Position numbers and translations under genes: made by a program. A stretch of DNA of 64,000 nucleotides, taken from NCBI GenBank assembly GCA_905221615.1, contig CAJNDT010001857.1, forward strand, positions 536,001-600,000, read 5' to 3'. The notes under the pieces were generated by a model. The model saw nothing but the letters and a program-made list of their open reading frames with translations. It was not told where the DNA came from and did not search any database. Positions 49,233 through 60,520 of the stretch are shown here, in pieces (position 1 is the stretch's first letter; each line of letters starts with the position of its first letter). This DNA comes from Symbiodinium sp. CCMP2592. Its lineage: Eukaryota > Sar > Dinophyceae > Suessiales > Symbiodiniaceae.

Positions 49233-52200
49233 TGGCAGTCGCAGTCGCAGTCGCAGTCGCAGTCGCAGCAGCAGCAGCAGGAGGAGTAGTAGTAGTAGCA
49301 GCAGCAGATGATGCTGATTCGGCGCTCAAGCTCCAAGACCTTAAACCGACATTACATCTAGACTCTTAGACTCTTAGACCTTATAAGCCCTAAACCTTGA
49401 TTGCTTGTATAAGGCTCCAACAAAACCCTGAAAGGTGCCGCCTGTGCACAACCGGCTCACGCGGGCAGCTGCGAAGACGCAGAGCTGCAGAGGATGGATC
49501 CCGCGCCGCCTGATCGCAGAGTAATTGGCGCTGCTCCATCTTCAGGTTTCCTGTAAGGCACCTGACACTTAGGGTTTCGGAGGTTTGAATATTGTCGAAG
49601 GGATGTATGACTTGTAAGCAAGAACTGCAAACTGTAAAACCAAGATATAGGGCTCGAGCCCATTAACCCCCAAGGCCAAGAAAAAAGTTAAGCTATAAAC
49701 CATGTACAAATTCTCAGCTCTAAATTAGAAAGTGAGTCGTAAATTGGGACAAAGACAAAGACCAGGCTCGTCAGTGTCGTTGATTGCACGGGCGGCGTCA
49801 TGATCAGTACAGATCTGGGGGTCTACTATAACTATAGTTGCTCAGCTATATAGGAATTGCGACGAGGTATTGTTATTTGTTCAGACCTTTTCGTTATCCG
49901 TGAAACATAGGACACCACAACAAAAGTCTAGCAAACGGGGTTCTCGTTGGGTTCAGGCTACCGCCATGAGGGCGTCCGAAGCCCGACTGTCTTGCCAGCC
50001 GCTGTTGGCGCCCACATCAGCGAATGCTGAATCCGCACCGCATAAACTAAACCCGAAAACTTTTGCCCCAGACCCGAAGCCGTGATCCCCTTCAACCAGA
50101 ATCCCGAACCCTGACACCCGAGATGTACAAGCCCCAGAACCAAGAGCCCAAATATGCCCAAGGAACCAGCCTGACTTATCCCTCGCCCCTGAGGTTGAGG
50201 CGGCTCATCGCTCAGCAGAGCATCTCGGGTTTCATCCAGTCGTGCCGCAGGGTATGAGGGTTTTGTGTGTGTGTGTGCGCGCGTGCGTGTGCGTGTGCGT
50301 GTGCGTGTGCGGGCGGGAGGCGGAGGGGAGGGAGTCGGCGAGACTGTTTCGCAGTTCCTTCAAACAGACTAATTGCAGCTTGGTACCAACTGCCCTTCAT
50401 CCCCTGTACTGTCTGCGGGGCCCTAAGTCAGCATTGAGAAATCCATCGCGGAGCCCGCTGCCTACCTTAGGCCGTGACTTCATATGTTCGAAAATGGTGG
50501 AACCATAGAGGTCCAGGATCCCTATTAATTCGCAAGGCATTAGCCCGAACCTCGAGGCAGCACACCTGCAACCTTACCTCGACCACGTCTATAGGCTTGC
50601 CCTGCGTCCAAAACTCACTAGTTTTTCAAAACCTCTATACTTATGCTGCCCGCATGAGTGGTTTGGGGTTAAGCGCTGCCTGTTCACACTCCTACCTACA
50701 ACTATATCACCCAGGACGGGTAGTAATTACATAGAACATGCCACCGAACCCTGCCCTACTTTTCACCCTGACCAAGCGCAGAACGCCAAACCCTAGTGTA
50801 TGCCCCATGGGTTATCTGCACGGTTCTGAAGATTAATGTCAAGGCTCAAGGAACCAGTAAGTAAGTCTGCTTTATGAAAATTTGCCAAAGGGATGCTTAT
50901 TGGCTAACCTGAAGCTTGAAAAGCAATGCTTGGGACCTCATTCAAGCATCGTTAGTTTTGCCCCCGATGTCCTCGTTCTTCCAATCCACCCCGAAACTGG
51001 ACCGCAAGACATTAACGTCTATAGTCCCCATAAACCCGAATGCCCTAGACCCTTAACCCGAAATCCTTACCTATCCCAGACACTGAAGCCCATCGATCCA
51101 GATGCTACATTCTCGCGCCCCATCCGCTAAGATTGGAAGAGATGCCCAGTCTGCCGGCATCTCTGTGAGAGAGAGTCGGGCTGCAACTTCATGACGTGCC
51201 CTTCCGAGCAATGACACCCAGCTAAGTTGGTTCAGGGTAGGGGTTTTTGGTTGCCAAAGACAGCACTGTAGAGCCAGAGTCGCCCTAGAGGCTTATCCCG
51301 GCGACTTGGAGTTTGGGAGTTGTGCTTCCATTTAAAACATGATGATCGGACATTATGTCGTATGGACTTAATGGTCTTCCGATAATGGTCGTACAAGTCT
51401 CTACTCAATTTGATGTCTTCGAGGCTCTACAGGCCTACAGGACACAATCGCTGCATTTGTCCATCGCTTGGAGTGTAGCACAGCTCCAGTTCTTTGCAGT
51501 CTTACGGTGCTCATGCTTTGCAGTAAGGTGCTCATGCTCTGCCGTAAAACCCGAATCCAGTAAGAACCCCTCAACCAGAAACCTTTGTCCCCAAAAAACT
51601 GTCTGCCCGCCAGAAGTACTCCACACATTAAACGCTAAAGCCCAAATATCCGCCATGATCCTTAGGGTAGTTGTTAGGCTTCCTGGCTTCTGTTTGGGTT
51701 AAGGGTTTAGGGCTTTAGGGTATGATGCGGAATCATGGCAGGAGATGGGTCCATCTAGAACTTGTTCGGCATAGCGGCTTAAAGCACGAATTCTCTACCG
51801 CTAAATCTGCTTGATCAAGGACTCGGGATTAGGGCCAAACAACAGTCAACTTTGGGTTGACAGGGGTCTCCCTCAAACTCGGTTTCTGCACACCTTTTTA
51901 GAGGAGTATATGCATTGGAATAGGTTTGTTGGGTTTTGGCGATTCTGGGATTTAAATGGCATGGGTTCAGGGATGAAAGGCTTGAGGGCTTAGGGCCGGT
52001 CTGCCGCTTCCGACTGCGGGGGTTGGGGGACGGAAGGTTTTGGGGTTTTCCACACCGTCTGCGAGGCAAAGGGGAAACCTACTTTTGCTACCTTTGTGGG
52101 GAGATCCTGGCAGCTTCAGACCACGCCTCCCACTACGAAGGTGGAGCTCAGAAACTCCTCGGTTTATTAGTTTGTGTTTGCCTGCATGGTGGTTACAATC

Positions 52201-52630
52201 AGGTTGTGATCAAGGAGTAGAACTTCAGCTACATCTCAGGGTTGCATTCGGCATGCTGTTATGATCTTTAACCGATAGCTGTGAAACCCTGGACGGTTCT
52301 CTTTTTGCCCCCCAGCTCAAGCCGGAAATCCCCTCAACGGCTTGGCCAAGGCTCTCAAGCAAAGCCTCCGTCATGAAGCTTCAACTCGTATCCCTCCACC
52401 AGCAGTTCTCCGCCCCTAGCCTCCGAAACCTTAAGACGTAACTTTAGGATCTAGGGTGAAATTAATCCTGGATGCGATGCTCTTCTACGTCTTTGCCAGA
52501 ATTTTTTCTGCCCGCCACCAAGAACCCATCTTGTGAACTTCGTTTGTTTGTGTTTGTGGTTATAGGCTATATAGGCAATGGAGACAAGCTGCGGTGCTTA
52601 TGGTGTAGCCTCGAGCCGAAAAGCCGTTAA
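45633..52630 (+). CDS. gene 5: RBR (RING1-IBR-RING2) E3 ubiquitin ligase
   Basis: Ten exons join to 255 aa: 45633-45833, 46213-46290, 46997-47056, 47421-47498, 48741-48771, 49435-49492, 50194-50251, 51140-51212, 52066-52140 and 52575-52630 (TAA). RING1 spans residues 35-82: CPIC, SCDHVLCAEC, then the C-x4-C pair (CPLPSC) typical of RBR proteins. IBR spans 130-162: CPSPGC, VSCPQC, CAAC and the zinc ligands H158/C162. RING2 spans 190-223: CPVC, SGC203, MTC, C213, FCYLC. RBR ligases accept ubiquitin from E2 onto the third RING2 cysteine, here C203 (codon 51182-51184). There is no Ariadne, UBA or Ubl domain, so this is close to a minimal RBR. Several zinc ligands fall across splice junctions (C150, C213) and are restored only by the proposed joins, which supports them. 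Donors are 4 GT, 3 GC and 2 GA. The last exon is the least certain. Confidence 0.9.
47421..49492 (+). CDS. RBR gene: IBR exons
   Basis: There are three exons: 47421-47498 (ends RLVNCPSPGCISIQ, donor GC), 48741-48771 (VSCPQCSQRF plus T, donor GT) and 49435-49492 (starts GT, completing Cys, then AACAQPAHAGSCEDAELQ, donor GA). The C-x4-H-x3-C spacing equals that in parkin IBR. Confidence 0.85.
48958..49308. repeat. long (AGT)n trinucleotide tract
   Basis: About 350 bp of AGT with GGT, AGC and CGC variants, in the RBR gene intron between 48771 and 49435. It yields poly-Ser, poly-Val and poly-Thr artefact ORFs. Confidence 0.95.
50265..50310. repeat. TG/CG dinucleotide repeat
   Basis: TG units passing into TGCG units, directly downstream of the RBR exon ending at 50251. 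Confidence 0.9.
51140..52140 (+). CDS. RBR gene: catalytic RING2 exons
   Basis: Exon 51140-51212 encodes RCPVCRHLCERESGCNFMTC then PSEQ plus T. With a GA donor that T joins GC at 52066 to make Cys. The second exon gives KGETYFCYLCGEILAASDHA then SHYE. Catalytic Cys is at 51182-51184. The DHASHY tail after FCYLCG also occurs in known RBR proteins. Confidence 0.9.
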
Positions 52631-54074
52631 TGCGATGCGGGTTGGTGCCTTGCAGATTCCCCTGATGGGACCCTCCGTGGATCTTCGGGGCTTCTTCTGC
52701 TCACTCTCAAGCGATACGATGGAAGAAGCCAGGTTGGAATTCTCCCGCCCTCCATCCGAAACCTTAGGCCCTCACCAGCGCCCCGGTTACTAAATCCCCT
52801 CCCTGCATACGGATCCTAGTTTACAACGCACAGAGGCAACTACTGGTTTTCAATTTTCCAAGGCTCTACGTTACTCCACGTTATAAGCCCTAACCCCTAA
52901 GGCCCTAAGCCCCTTGCTGTCCCAGGCTTTGACGGTGCCATTGGGCTCCGAGGACCCTTCGGCACCTGCGTCTGCAGTCAGGTTTTGTAAAAATGCTTTG
53001 GGGGCTGTGAAGTAGATTGCATCGGACCAAAGATGCCTCTTTTGAGGGATATATCGGTTCGGGTTTCCAAGCTTGTGGTGAGGTTATTGAGGGGCCAAGT
53101 GCCAAATAATTTGGTTTGTCATGGCAGAGTTCAGGGTTCCAGGCTGCAGGGATCTGGATCGAGATTCAAGGTTCGGGGCATAGGGTATAGCTATATGTAT
53201 AGCTACTTTTATTAATTAGGGTCCAATCATTCAGAATATTGTAAGGACCAGGGAGCATGAGCTTGGGTTTACACGTTACGTAGTGGTCGTCGCCATACAA
53301 TGCAAACCAACGGTAGAAGAATGCGAAGACACCCCAATGAAATGTTTGCTGCAGCTGCTTGATCTGTTCTGCTACTACAGAAGCTGCAACGAGTACATCG
53401 TACTTGAATTGCTATCACAGCTGCACTACCACCACGACGGTGACTATGGATACTCGAAACTTATGGCGGACAATGCTGATATCACCCGTGGTCTCACCCT
53501 GTCGGTATCAACCGGTGTCTAGCTTCGTTGCTTTCAGATCGATTTTCTCATTCTTCCGGTCGTGGCGTCTACTCCGGTGTGCAAGGGTTCTGTGCTGAGC
53601 TCGTTCCTGGGGTCAAAGGGTTCCGGGGACGTGTCAGAGTTTCTTAATGGGCAGCAGGGGTGAAACCCTAAGAACTCGAAACAACTCCATGGCTATCCAA
53701 CCTAGCTTGCAGTTGTTGCACCCCACACGAGCAAACACATGAAACAAGTTCTAAATCTAACCTCAGCACCACAACCCAGAGCCTTCTTGCACCCCCGAAC
53801 TACACAAACCCCAAAGGCTAAGAACCTGCACCCCCAAGAAACGCACCGAAATCATAATGTTCAGAAACTCAGCTCCAAACCATTATTGTACCTGGAGCTC
53901 TACAGCCTTCAACTCTCAACCAGAAGTCCCTACGAGGTTCCGTCTGTTCCCAGGAACGATCAAACAACTGCGAAGGCCGCCGAAAAGAGAGCAGCCAGAT
54001 TCAATGATGCCTCTGACACCAATCACAAAGTTAATCGAAAGCCCTTAGACAAAAGCCCTAGAGTGATCCCACAG
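52631..54074. other. intergenic region downstream of the RBR gene
   Basis: No phase-consistent exon was found. A 79-codon + ORF (53283-53522) and an Ala/Lys/Arg-rich stretch (53976-54008) were noted but cannot be placed in a gene. Confidence 0.4.
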
Positions 54075-54088
54075 GTTCCGTTTGTATG
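54073..54088 (+). promoter_or_regulatory. candidate spliced-leader acceptor and start codon of gene 6
   Basis: AG at 54073-54074 lies 11 nt before ATG 54086, which opens a GC-rich Pro/Arg-rich first exon. Confidence 0.35.
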
Positions 54089-57000
54089 AATCGCCGGGAG
54101 CCGGATCCGTCGCTTCCCTCGCGACCTCCTCCACCACGGCTCAGTGCGGCTTCTCTCAAAGACAGACGACTTTGTAGGGGTTTGCAAAGGATATGTGTAT
54201 CGTTCTCGGGATGTTTCAAGGTGCTGCAGGGCTTTGACGGGCTGCATGTGGTCTGATTGTTGTTTCCGGTTTTGTTTTCTGCGTGCCTTCCAACCGGTGT
54301 TTTACAGGGATTTGGAACGTGCGGTTTAGGGCAGTTTGGGGGATACGAGGCTGCGTGGTCAAGGCGAGAGAGAGAGAGAGAGAGAGAGAGAACCAACCAT
54401 AGAGAGAGAGAGAGAGAACCAACCATGGGGAACAACCCCATGCTCGCGACCCCAAAGCCCCTTTTCCACAAACAAGGAAGGCAGGGGGTGGCCTCGGCCG
54501 GGGTCTTCGGACCTTGCCCCAGTTGCGAACGAGCGAGCGAGAGAGAGCTAGCTAGCTAGCAGGATAGATATACACGCATATAGGTATGCGTATATCTATA
54601 TACATATATATATATATATACAGTATACACATACATACACACGTCCGCAAGATCTCTGTACAAGCATATACATCCGCAACAAGAGCTTTGCCCGTGAGCT
54701 ACGAGAACCTCGTGTGTTCGGCCATGCTCTTCGAACTCCCTGTGGATTGGGGCTCGGAGTTCGGGCTCGGCCCGCTCTCTCCCGCGCAAAACGCACTGTC
54801 GAAAAGATCTCGGTTGCATGAGCCCACAGGTTGTTCGGGGAGAGGAAGAAGGCTCCATTGCGCTTCGCTTAACCTGGGCTGACCACAGGAGACAGCTTCG
54901 GCTTCGTTTGGGCTGTTGGTGGTGCGGTGTAGTTGCGAGATGCGTGTTGAGATGACTATGACCGGTTTGACCATCATGGCCCTTTCCGGCTTGTGATACA
55001 TCTGACATGTATAGCTTTACTGCCGCCACAAATGTGTTGATGTTATAGCGACTATGCGGGTCTGAGTACAGTTGTAAACAGGTGGTCATCAATGAGAGTC
55101 TTTTAAGCCCCAATTTCTGAATGCTCATGACACCTGACGGCTTTCTTGCATTTCAATGGATACCCGCGAAAGTTGCCTTCCCCTTTCGCCCCGGCCCGGA
55201 CCATTTAAACGTTTGTGCGGCAAAATTCCTTAAAGCCTCCCTTGAGAGACTTAACCGAAAGCAATTTCTGGAACGCCGCGCTCATGTTCTCGCTCCAGCT
55301 GATGCATGTGCCTGTTGCATAAACTACTGTAGTCTGTCGAACCTAGGAACTCACCGTGTATATGTGACTTCCCTGTTCAGGTTTTGGGTTCAAGGTCCCA
55401 TGAATATTATCTACACTACGCGGTCTTCACTATGCTTCTCAGACCATGCATCGGTCATCTCATTCCTTTGTTTGCCACGGTTTCTTGCCCCCGTCACCCT
55501 AAAATAATATTTTGATGATCTCGGCTGTAGTGTGGAAGTGGGTTTCGGGAAGTAACGTATTTGCGATGGGATCTTCTGAAGAATCGTACAGTGATGAGTG
55601 TATCTGCATTTGACTTGCTGACTTGTATGGGGCAGGGGGGGTTGAGGGTCTAGTGAAGATGGTTCCAGAAACCGTTGTGAGGGTGTCCGAAACCTTGAAT
55701 CCCAAGCTCGTAATGGAGGGTGTTTGTGTGTCTGTCTGTGTGTGTGTGTGTGTGAGCATTTGGGGTTAGGGTCTTGAGAGTGTCTGGATTATGTACACGC
55801 CGGATATGTGTCTAAAGTTACCTGTGATCCCACTCATCCATGAGCTTACAGGCATGTGTGCGTGGCATGACTGCATGAACCCCGAATTCCCCGCAAACGC
55901 GTCAGCCCAAGATCCGAAGCCGCATCCTCAACCCCAGAGGAGTGAACCACCGACTATCTACTACCGCATTTGGCTGTCGGTGCCTGGCAGCAAGGAGGCC
56001 TGGGTCAGCCAATCGAAGGGTCCAAGCACAGAGTGCAAACATACTGCCCAAAAGTACATACGATCCCGAACCCGAATGCCCTGACATTACACAGGTACTT
56101 TGGACGTCGGATGCGCTTCACGAGTTGCGAGTTTGTGGTTAAGGATTCAAGGCTCAGGCTTGAGATTCCAAGTACAAGGTCTACAGTTTCCGGCTTGGGA
56201 CTCGAACTTGAAGGTTTCGTATCCGCTCCGGGATAGCCATTGGGTGGGTGCGGGGTGTGGATGGGTCCTCCTATTGAGGAAGTGTATTCTCAGTGGTCCC
56301 TCCTCTAAGCCCTGAGCCCAAAACCCGCAATCCAAAGCCCCTTGAACAAGAAGATCCAATGGCTCCTCTCTTTGGCTTAGAGGACGTTTTTGGTGCGAAG
56401 ATTGTGAAAGTCAAGGTTACCAGATAGCAGTTGAAGGAACGTACACCGCGAGCCCACCAGGTTTAGGGTTTGAGGCCTGCGCCTAAAGGCTTACAAACCG
56501 GAGGCTCAACGATAAGCTGCCACTCATGAAAATCAACAACGATTCTTGTTGTGTTACATCAAGGTAGCATGGACTTGAGAAAGGCTGCCAAGAAAAAGAC
56601 TGCCCTTTGCAGGGTGGCAATTTGGAGTAATTATCATGTTATCTTTAAAATGTAGTTTAATACAAATGTCCTGAAAGAGGTTGTGCATATGTGGCAGCCG
56701 CACTTTGCCTTATGTATTACGTTTTGCTACTGTAGGCAATAAATTTGGCTCCCAAGCTAAACTCTGAGTGGTGCACCCCAAACCGGGCATTGCGGGGCTC
56801 TTAGGGTATTATGGGCACGGGGATTCAGAGTTTCGCGTGCGCGTGCAGGTGCACCATTATTCAGCAGCTGCGCGAGGGTCCGAGCCTCAAGCATGACGCC
56901 GAGAATCCCAAATCCATCGGGCTTGGGGTTTTGAGTTAAGCGTTTTACGGTGTACGGTTTGGGCGTTCGAGTTTCGAAGGCCTGTGTGCATGCCTCTGGG

Positions 57001-60000
57001 CAAGGAAGCCTTAGTTATCTTCACCTGATCCCAATCCTTTAACAGTCAACGCAGATGGTTCGTGGAACAAAGCGAACAAGCTTACTCTGACTCTTGTCAG
57101 CCCAAGCTGCACAGCAAGAGTAATTCTGCCGTGGAGCATTGAATTCGGCTGTTGTTCGTAGTCTTTCTACCTCGTGCCGACTATATAACCGCAGTCACGA
57201 TTCGGCTGCTTTTCCCAAAGGGTCCATACACTTGTTGAGTCTTAGGGCCGGTTTCGTCAAGCATGTAGCACCAGACTCTCAGGCGACTGAGTGGTACCCT
57301 GGCCCCCAGTCCTAACACACCCTAAGAAGTCCCAAAACCCACAACCCCTAGGCTTTAACTTCAGCATGCCCGCAAGCCTCAAATGCCATGTTCCTGCTCA
57401 GAGGACGATTGGCCTAGTAGATGCTGCAGGTAGGTTTCTAATATTTGGGGCTTAAGGTTCCTGATGACAGGGGCTAGATGACTAGACTACGGACATGATG
57501 AGAGCACTGCAAAGTTAACCGTTCGAATCCAGCGTTTGAAAAGTCACACCAAGTCCACGAAGGCTGTCAATCCAGTTTGTTCAACGTACGACGTCGTCAC
57601 TCACAAACTAGGCGCACAACATCATCTCCAGGCCAGAAAAGCCCGAACCCCAAATTGCACGCCACGGTTTGCCGACAGCAGCATCAACATATCGCATCAA
57701 ACCTCGAGCGAGGAGGCTGTCTCTTTGCGTTCCCGTTAGAGCCCTGGTCATTTGCAGCCGTGAGAACCGCAGGGCACACTACGATATCCCAAAAGGCTTG
57801 CCAAAGTACATCCGGTACCAAGCCACCGTGTCTTGCCTGAAGTAAATTGTGTGGGCCTTTCGGGGTCGATCTTGTTCATGGCAGTCGAAGCGTGGTCGCT
57901 GAGATGCCAGGCGATATGGTCGTCGTCGTAGTCTGTGTTGCTTGTGTTGTGGTTTCGATGCTTGGGCGGCGAAGATGAGGTGGTAGGGGAAATTGTTCAG
58001 CAGGCACACCGTGCTGTGCACAGAGGCAGTGCATGGTCTGCAGAAGGCAGAAGGCGCTACTGCTATCGTATGCTGGCGCTTGCTGCTATTTCCTATCGGA
58101 CTTTGGGGGTTTGGGATACTGATTCTCTAGCCGTGGCCCGGAAAGCGTGAACCCTTCCCTGGAGACCCCTTGAAACACTCCGGCGCACAGCGTCACCCTC
58201 ACACTTTTGGAAACCCGTTTCATCCCTGCCTTTAAATTTTCTAATTCTGATTGTGCACAGTGCGAAGAACTCCGAATGCGATCACTAGTGCTGCTCATAG
58301 TACAGCCAAACCACCCTTAGCACTACCGTTTCTAGTTCTACCGCTGGTAGTTTCTGCTACTACAAGGATACCGTTGAACCCTCGCCGAAACACCAATTCC
58401 CCAATCAGCCAGCTCTACATCCAATCCCGAAGCCTAATTCTAATGTCCAAGCCCCACAAAGTGACTCTGGAGCGTTTAGCCCAAAGCCTGAAACTCACAA
58501 AGTTTCCATGCAAGGTGGCGGCCGTCAACGTGAATGGCATCGGCCCTGCCAGCAGCAAAAGTGAGGCCTCGAGCTCATTTGTAAAGAAGGCTTGTTAAGG
58601 CCTTTATGGCCTTGCAGGATGTTGACGATTTGAGTTCGGGGTGTAGGGTGTATGAGGTCGTTGAACGTCCCTTTACATACAACCCTAGGATCGGAGCCGC
58701 ACAAAACCGTATCAGGCCTTCTAAAGCCTGGATAGAGCGAACCCTGTGAACACTCCCTCAAACCTCCATACAACCCTGGGATAAGAGCTGCACATAATAT
58801 TAAGCCTTTTATAACCTTGGTAGAGCCCTTATACATCCCACGACCCACTGATGGCTTGCCACGCCATCAGGTGTTACACTTCCACCCTCGTGAGCTCGAA
58901 GCAGAGAAGGACAAACTTTGTCTTACTCTGGGATTGTATGCAGGTTGTATAATGGGCTCCAAAGGGGCCTTTAAGGGGCTTCAAAGGGGGGCTTTAAGGG
59001 GCTTTGAAAGGGGCCAACTCCAACCTCGGGTTGAGGTTCGGGTGAAGGTCACCTCTAACCGCAGCTGAAGACTTCGAAAAGCCCTTCAAGCCTCCGAAAC
59101 CTTCCTTCACCTTCGGGGAATCTTAGAGTCTTAGAGTTTGGACTAGGGATCCCGACCCCGATGTTACACTCAGAGGCTCTAACATCACCTGCATTCTCCA
59201 GATCAAGGGAAACTGCGGTCTCCGTGAACCGTTAGTCTTGACTGCAGTTTTGTGATTCGATGCCCCTGAGCCTCGAGAAGATGCATGCAAAAGTTCAGAA
59301 ATCGGGCCTTCAGTAGCCTGAGTCGGAGTTCCCGCGAGCATACTGAATACCTAATCATTGTGACTCGGAGGATCTGTTGACGAAGAACCCTTATAACACC
59401 GACAGTTATCAGCATAAGCCACCTTACCTGTGTAAACTACTTCCAGATAAACCCAAAGCTCGCTACGATGATACTATGCCCTGGTCCCAGCATATTCTCC
59501 ATATGCTACATTGTACAGGTAGAAAAAGCTGCAGGTCGGTCGCAAGTGAAGTGAGTTCTAGAAGAGGTAGGTTACGTGCAAGATGTGGCACTGTACTCCT
59601 ACATGCAGCATGTACGTTCGCCTTCAATACGTGCCTGGTGTACGAGCCTCCACGGTTGGTATCTGTATCACTTCCCACTTCCTCGCAGTAGACCATACAC
59701 CGCGAGAGCTTCATTGCAGTTCACAGTCTTCATCCACTATGTCTAAGGTTTCTGAAAGCTTGGTAGCTGCACATCCACGGCCGTCGTTGCAAAGGAAGAC
59801 CGGAAGTAGAGTTGCAGATTCCGCTCGTAGACTTCAGATGTAAGTGTTTAGCCTGGGGCGTGTGAAGATAGGGAACTTGAGGGTGGGCCATGGTGGATGT
59901 TTCGGGGAGGCCATCTGTTGTGCCATGCGCATCAGCCTTGCCGTTGGTGTGTGACTGGGCCACCTTCATAGCTGAGTTGGTAAGATGTTTCTGGGTGTTT

Positions 60001-60310
60001 AGCAAGTCATCCTGCCAGGTTTACGTCCTCAGTTACAAGATCCTCAGCCCGGCAGTCACAGCAATCGAATAGGAGATGCTGCCCTTGCCACAGAGAACCA
60101 AGCGTTGGACGACCAAATGATGACCCAGGAGCTATGCGTAGGTACGATAATTAATCGTGCAGTCACAACCATGGTGCCATAGCTCTTGTGACCAAGAATA
60201 TAATGGCAAACGTACGATTCAACAACGGCTACGCCACGGCAACAGTAGCAGTAGTAGTAGCAGCAGTGGTGGTAGTAGTAGTAGTAGTAGTGCAGCAGGA
60301 GTAGTAGCAG

Positions 60311-60409
<99 letters not shown>

Positions 60410-60472
60410 TAGTAGTAGTAGTGGTAGTAGTAGTAGTAGTAGTAGCAGTAGTAGTAGTAGTGGTGGTGGTGT

Positions 60473-60520
<48 letters not shown>

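Noticed and set aside
48835-49329. 164-codon - ORF (poly-Thr) and overlapping poly-Ser/poly-Val ORFs
   Set aside because: It is an artefact of the AGT repeat inside an RBR gene intron.
57779-58021. 80-codon - ORF, considered as a retroelement fragment
   Set aside because: No catalytic motif of reverse transcriptase or integrase could be seen, and the opposite frame is equally open.
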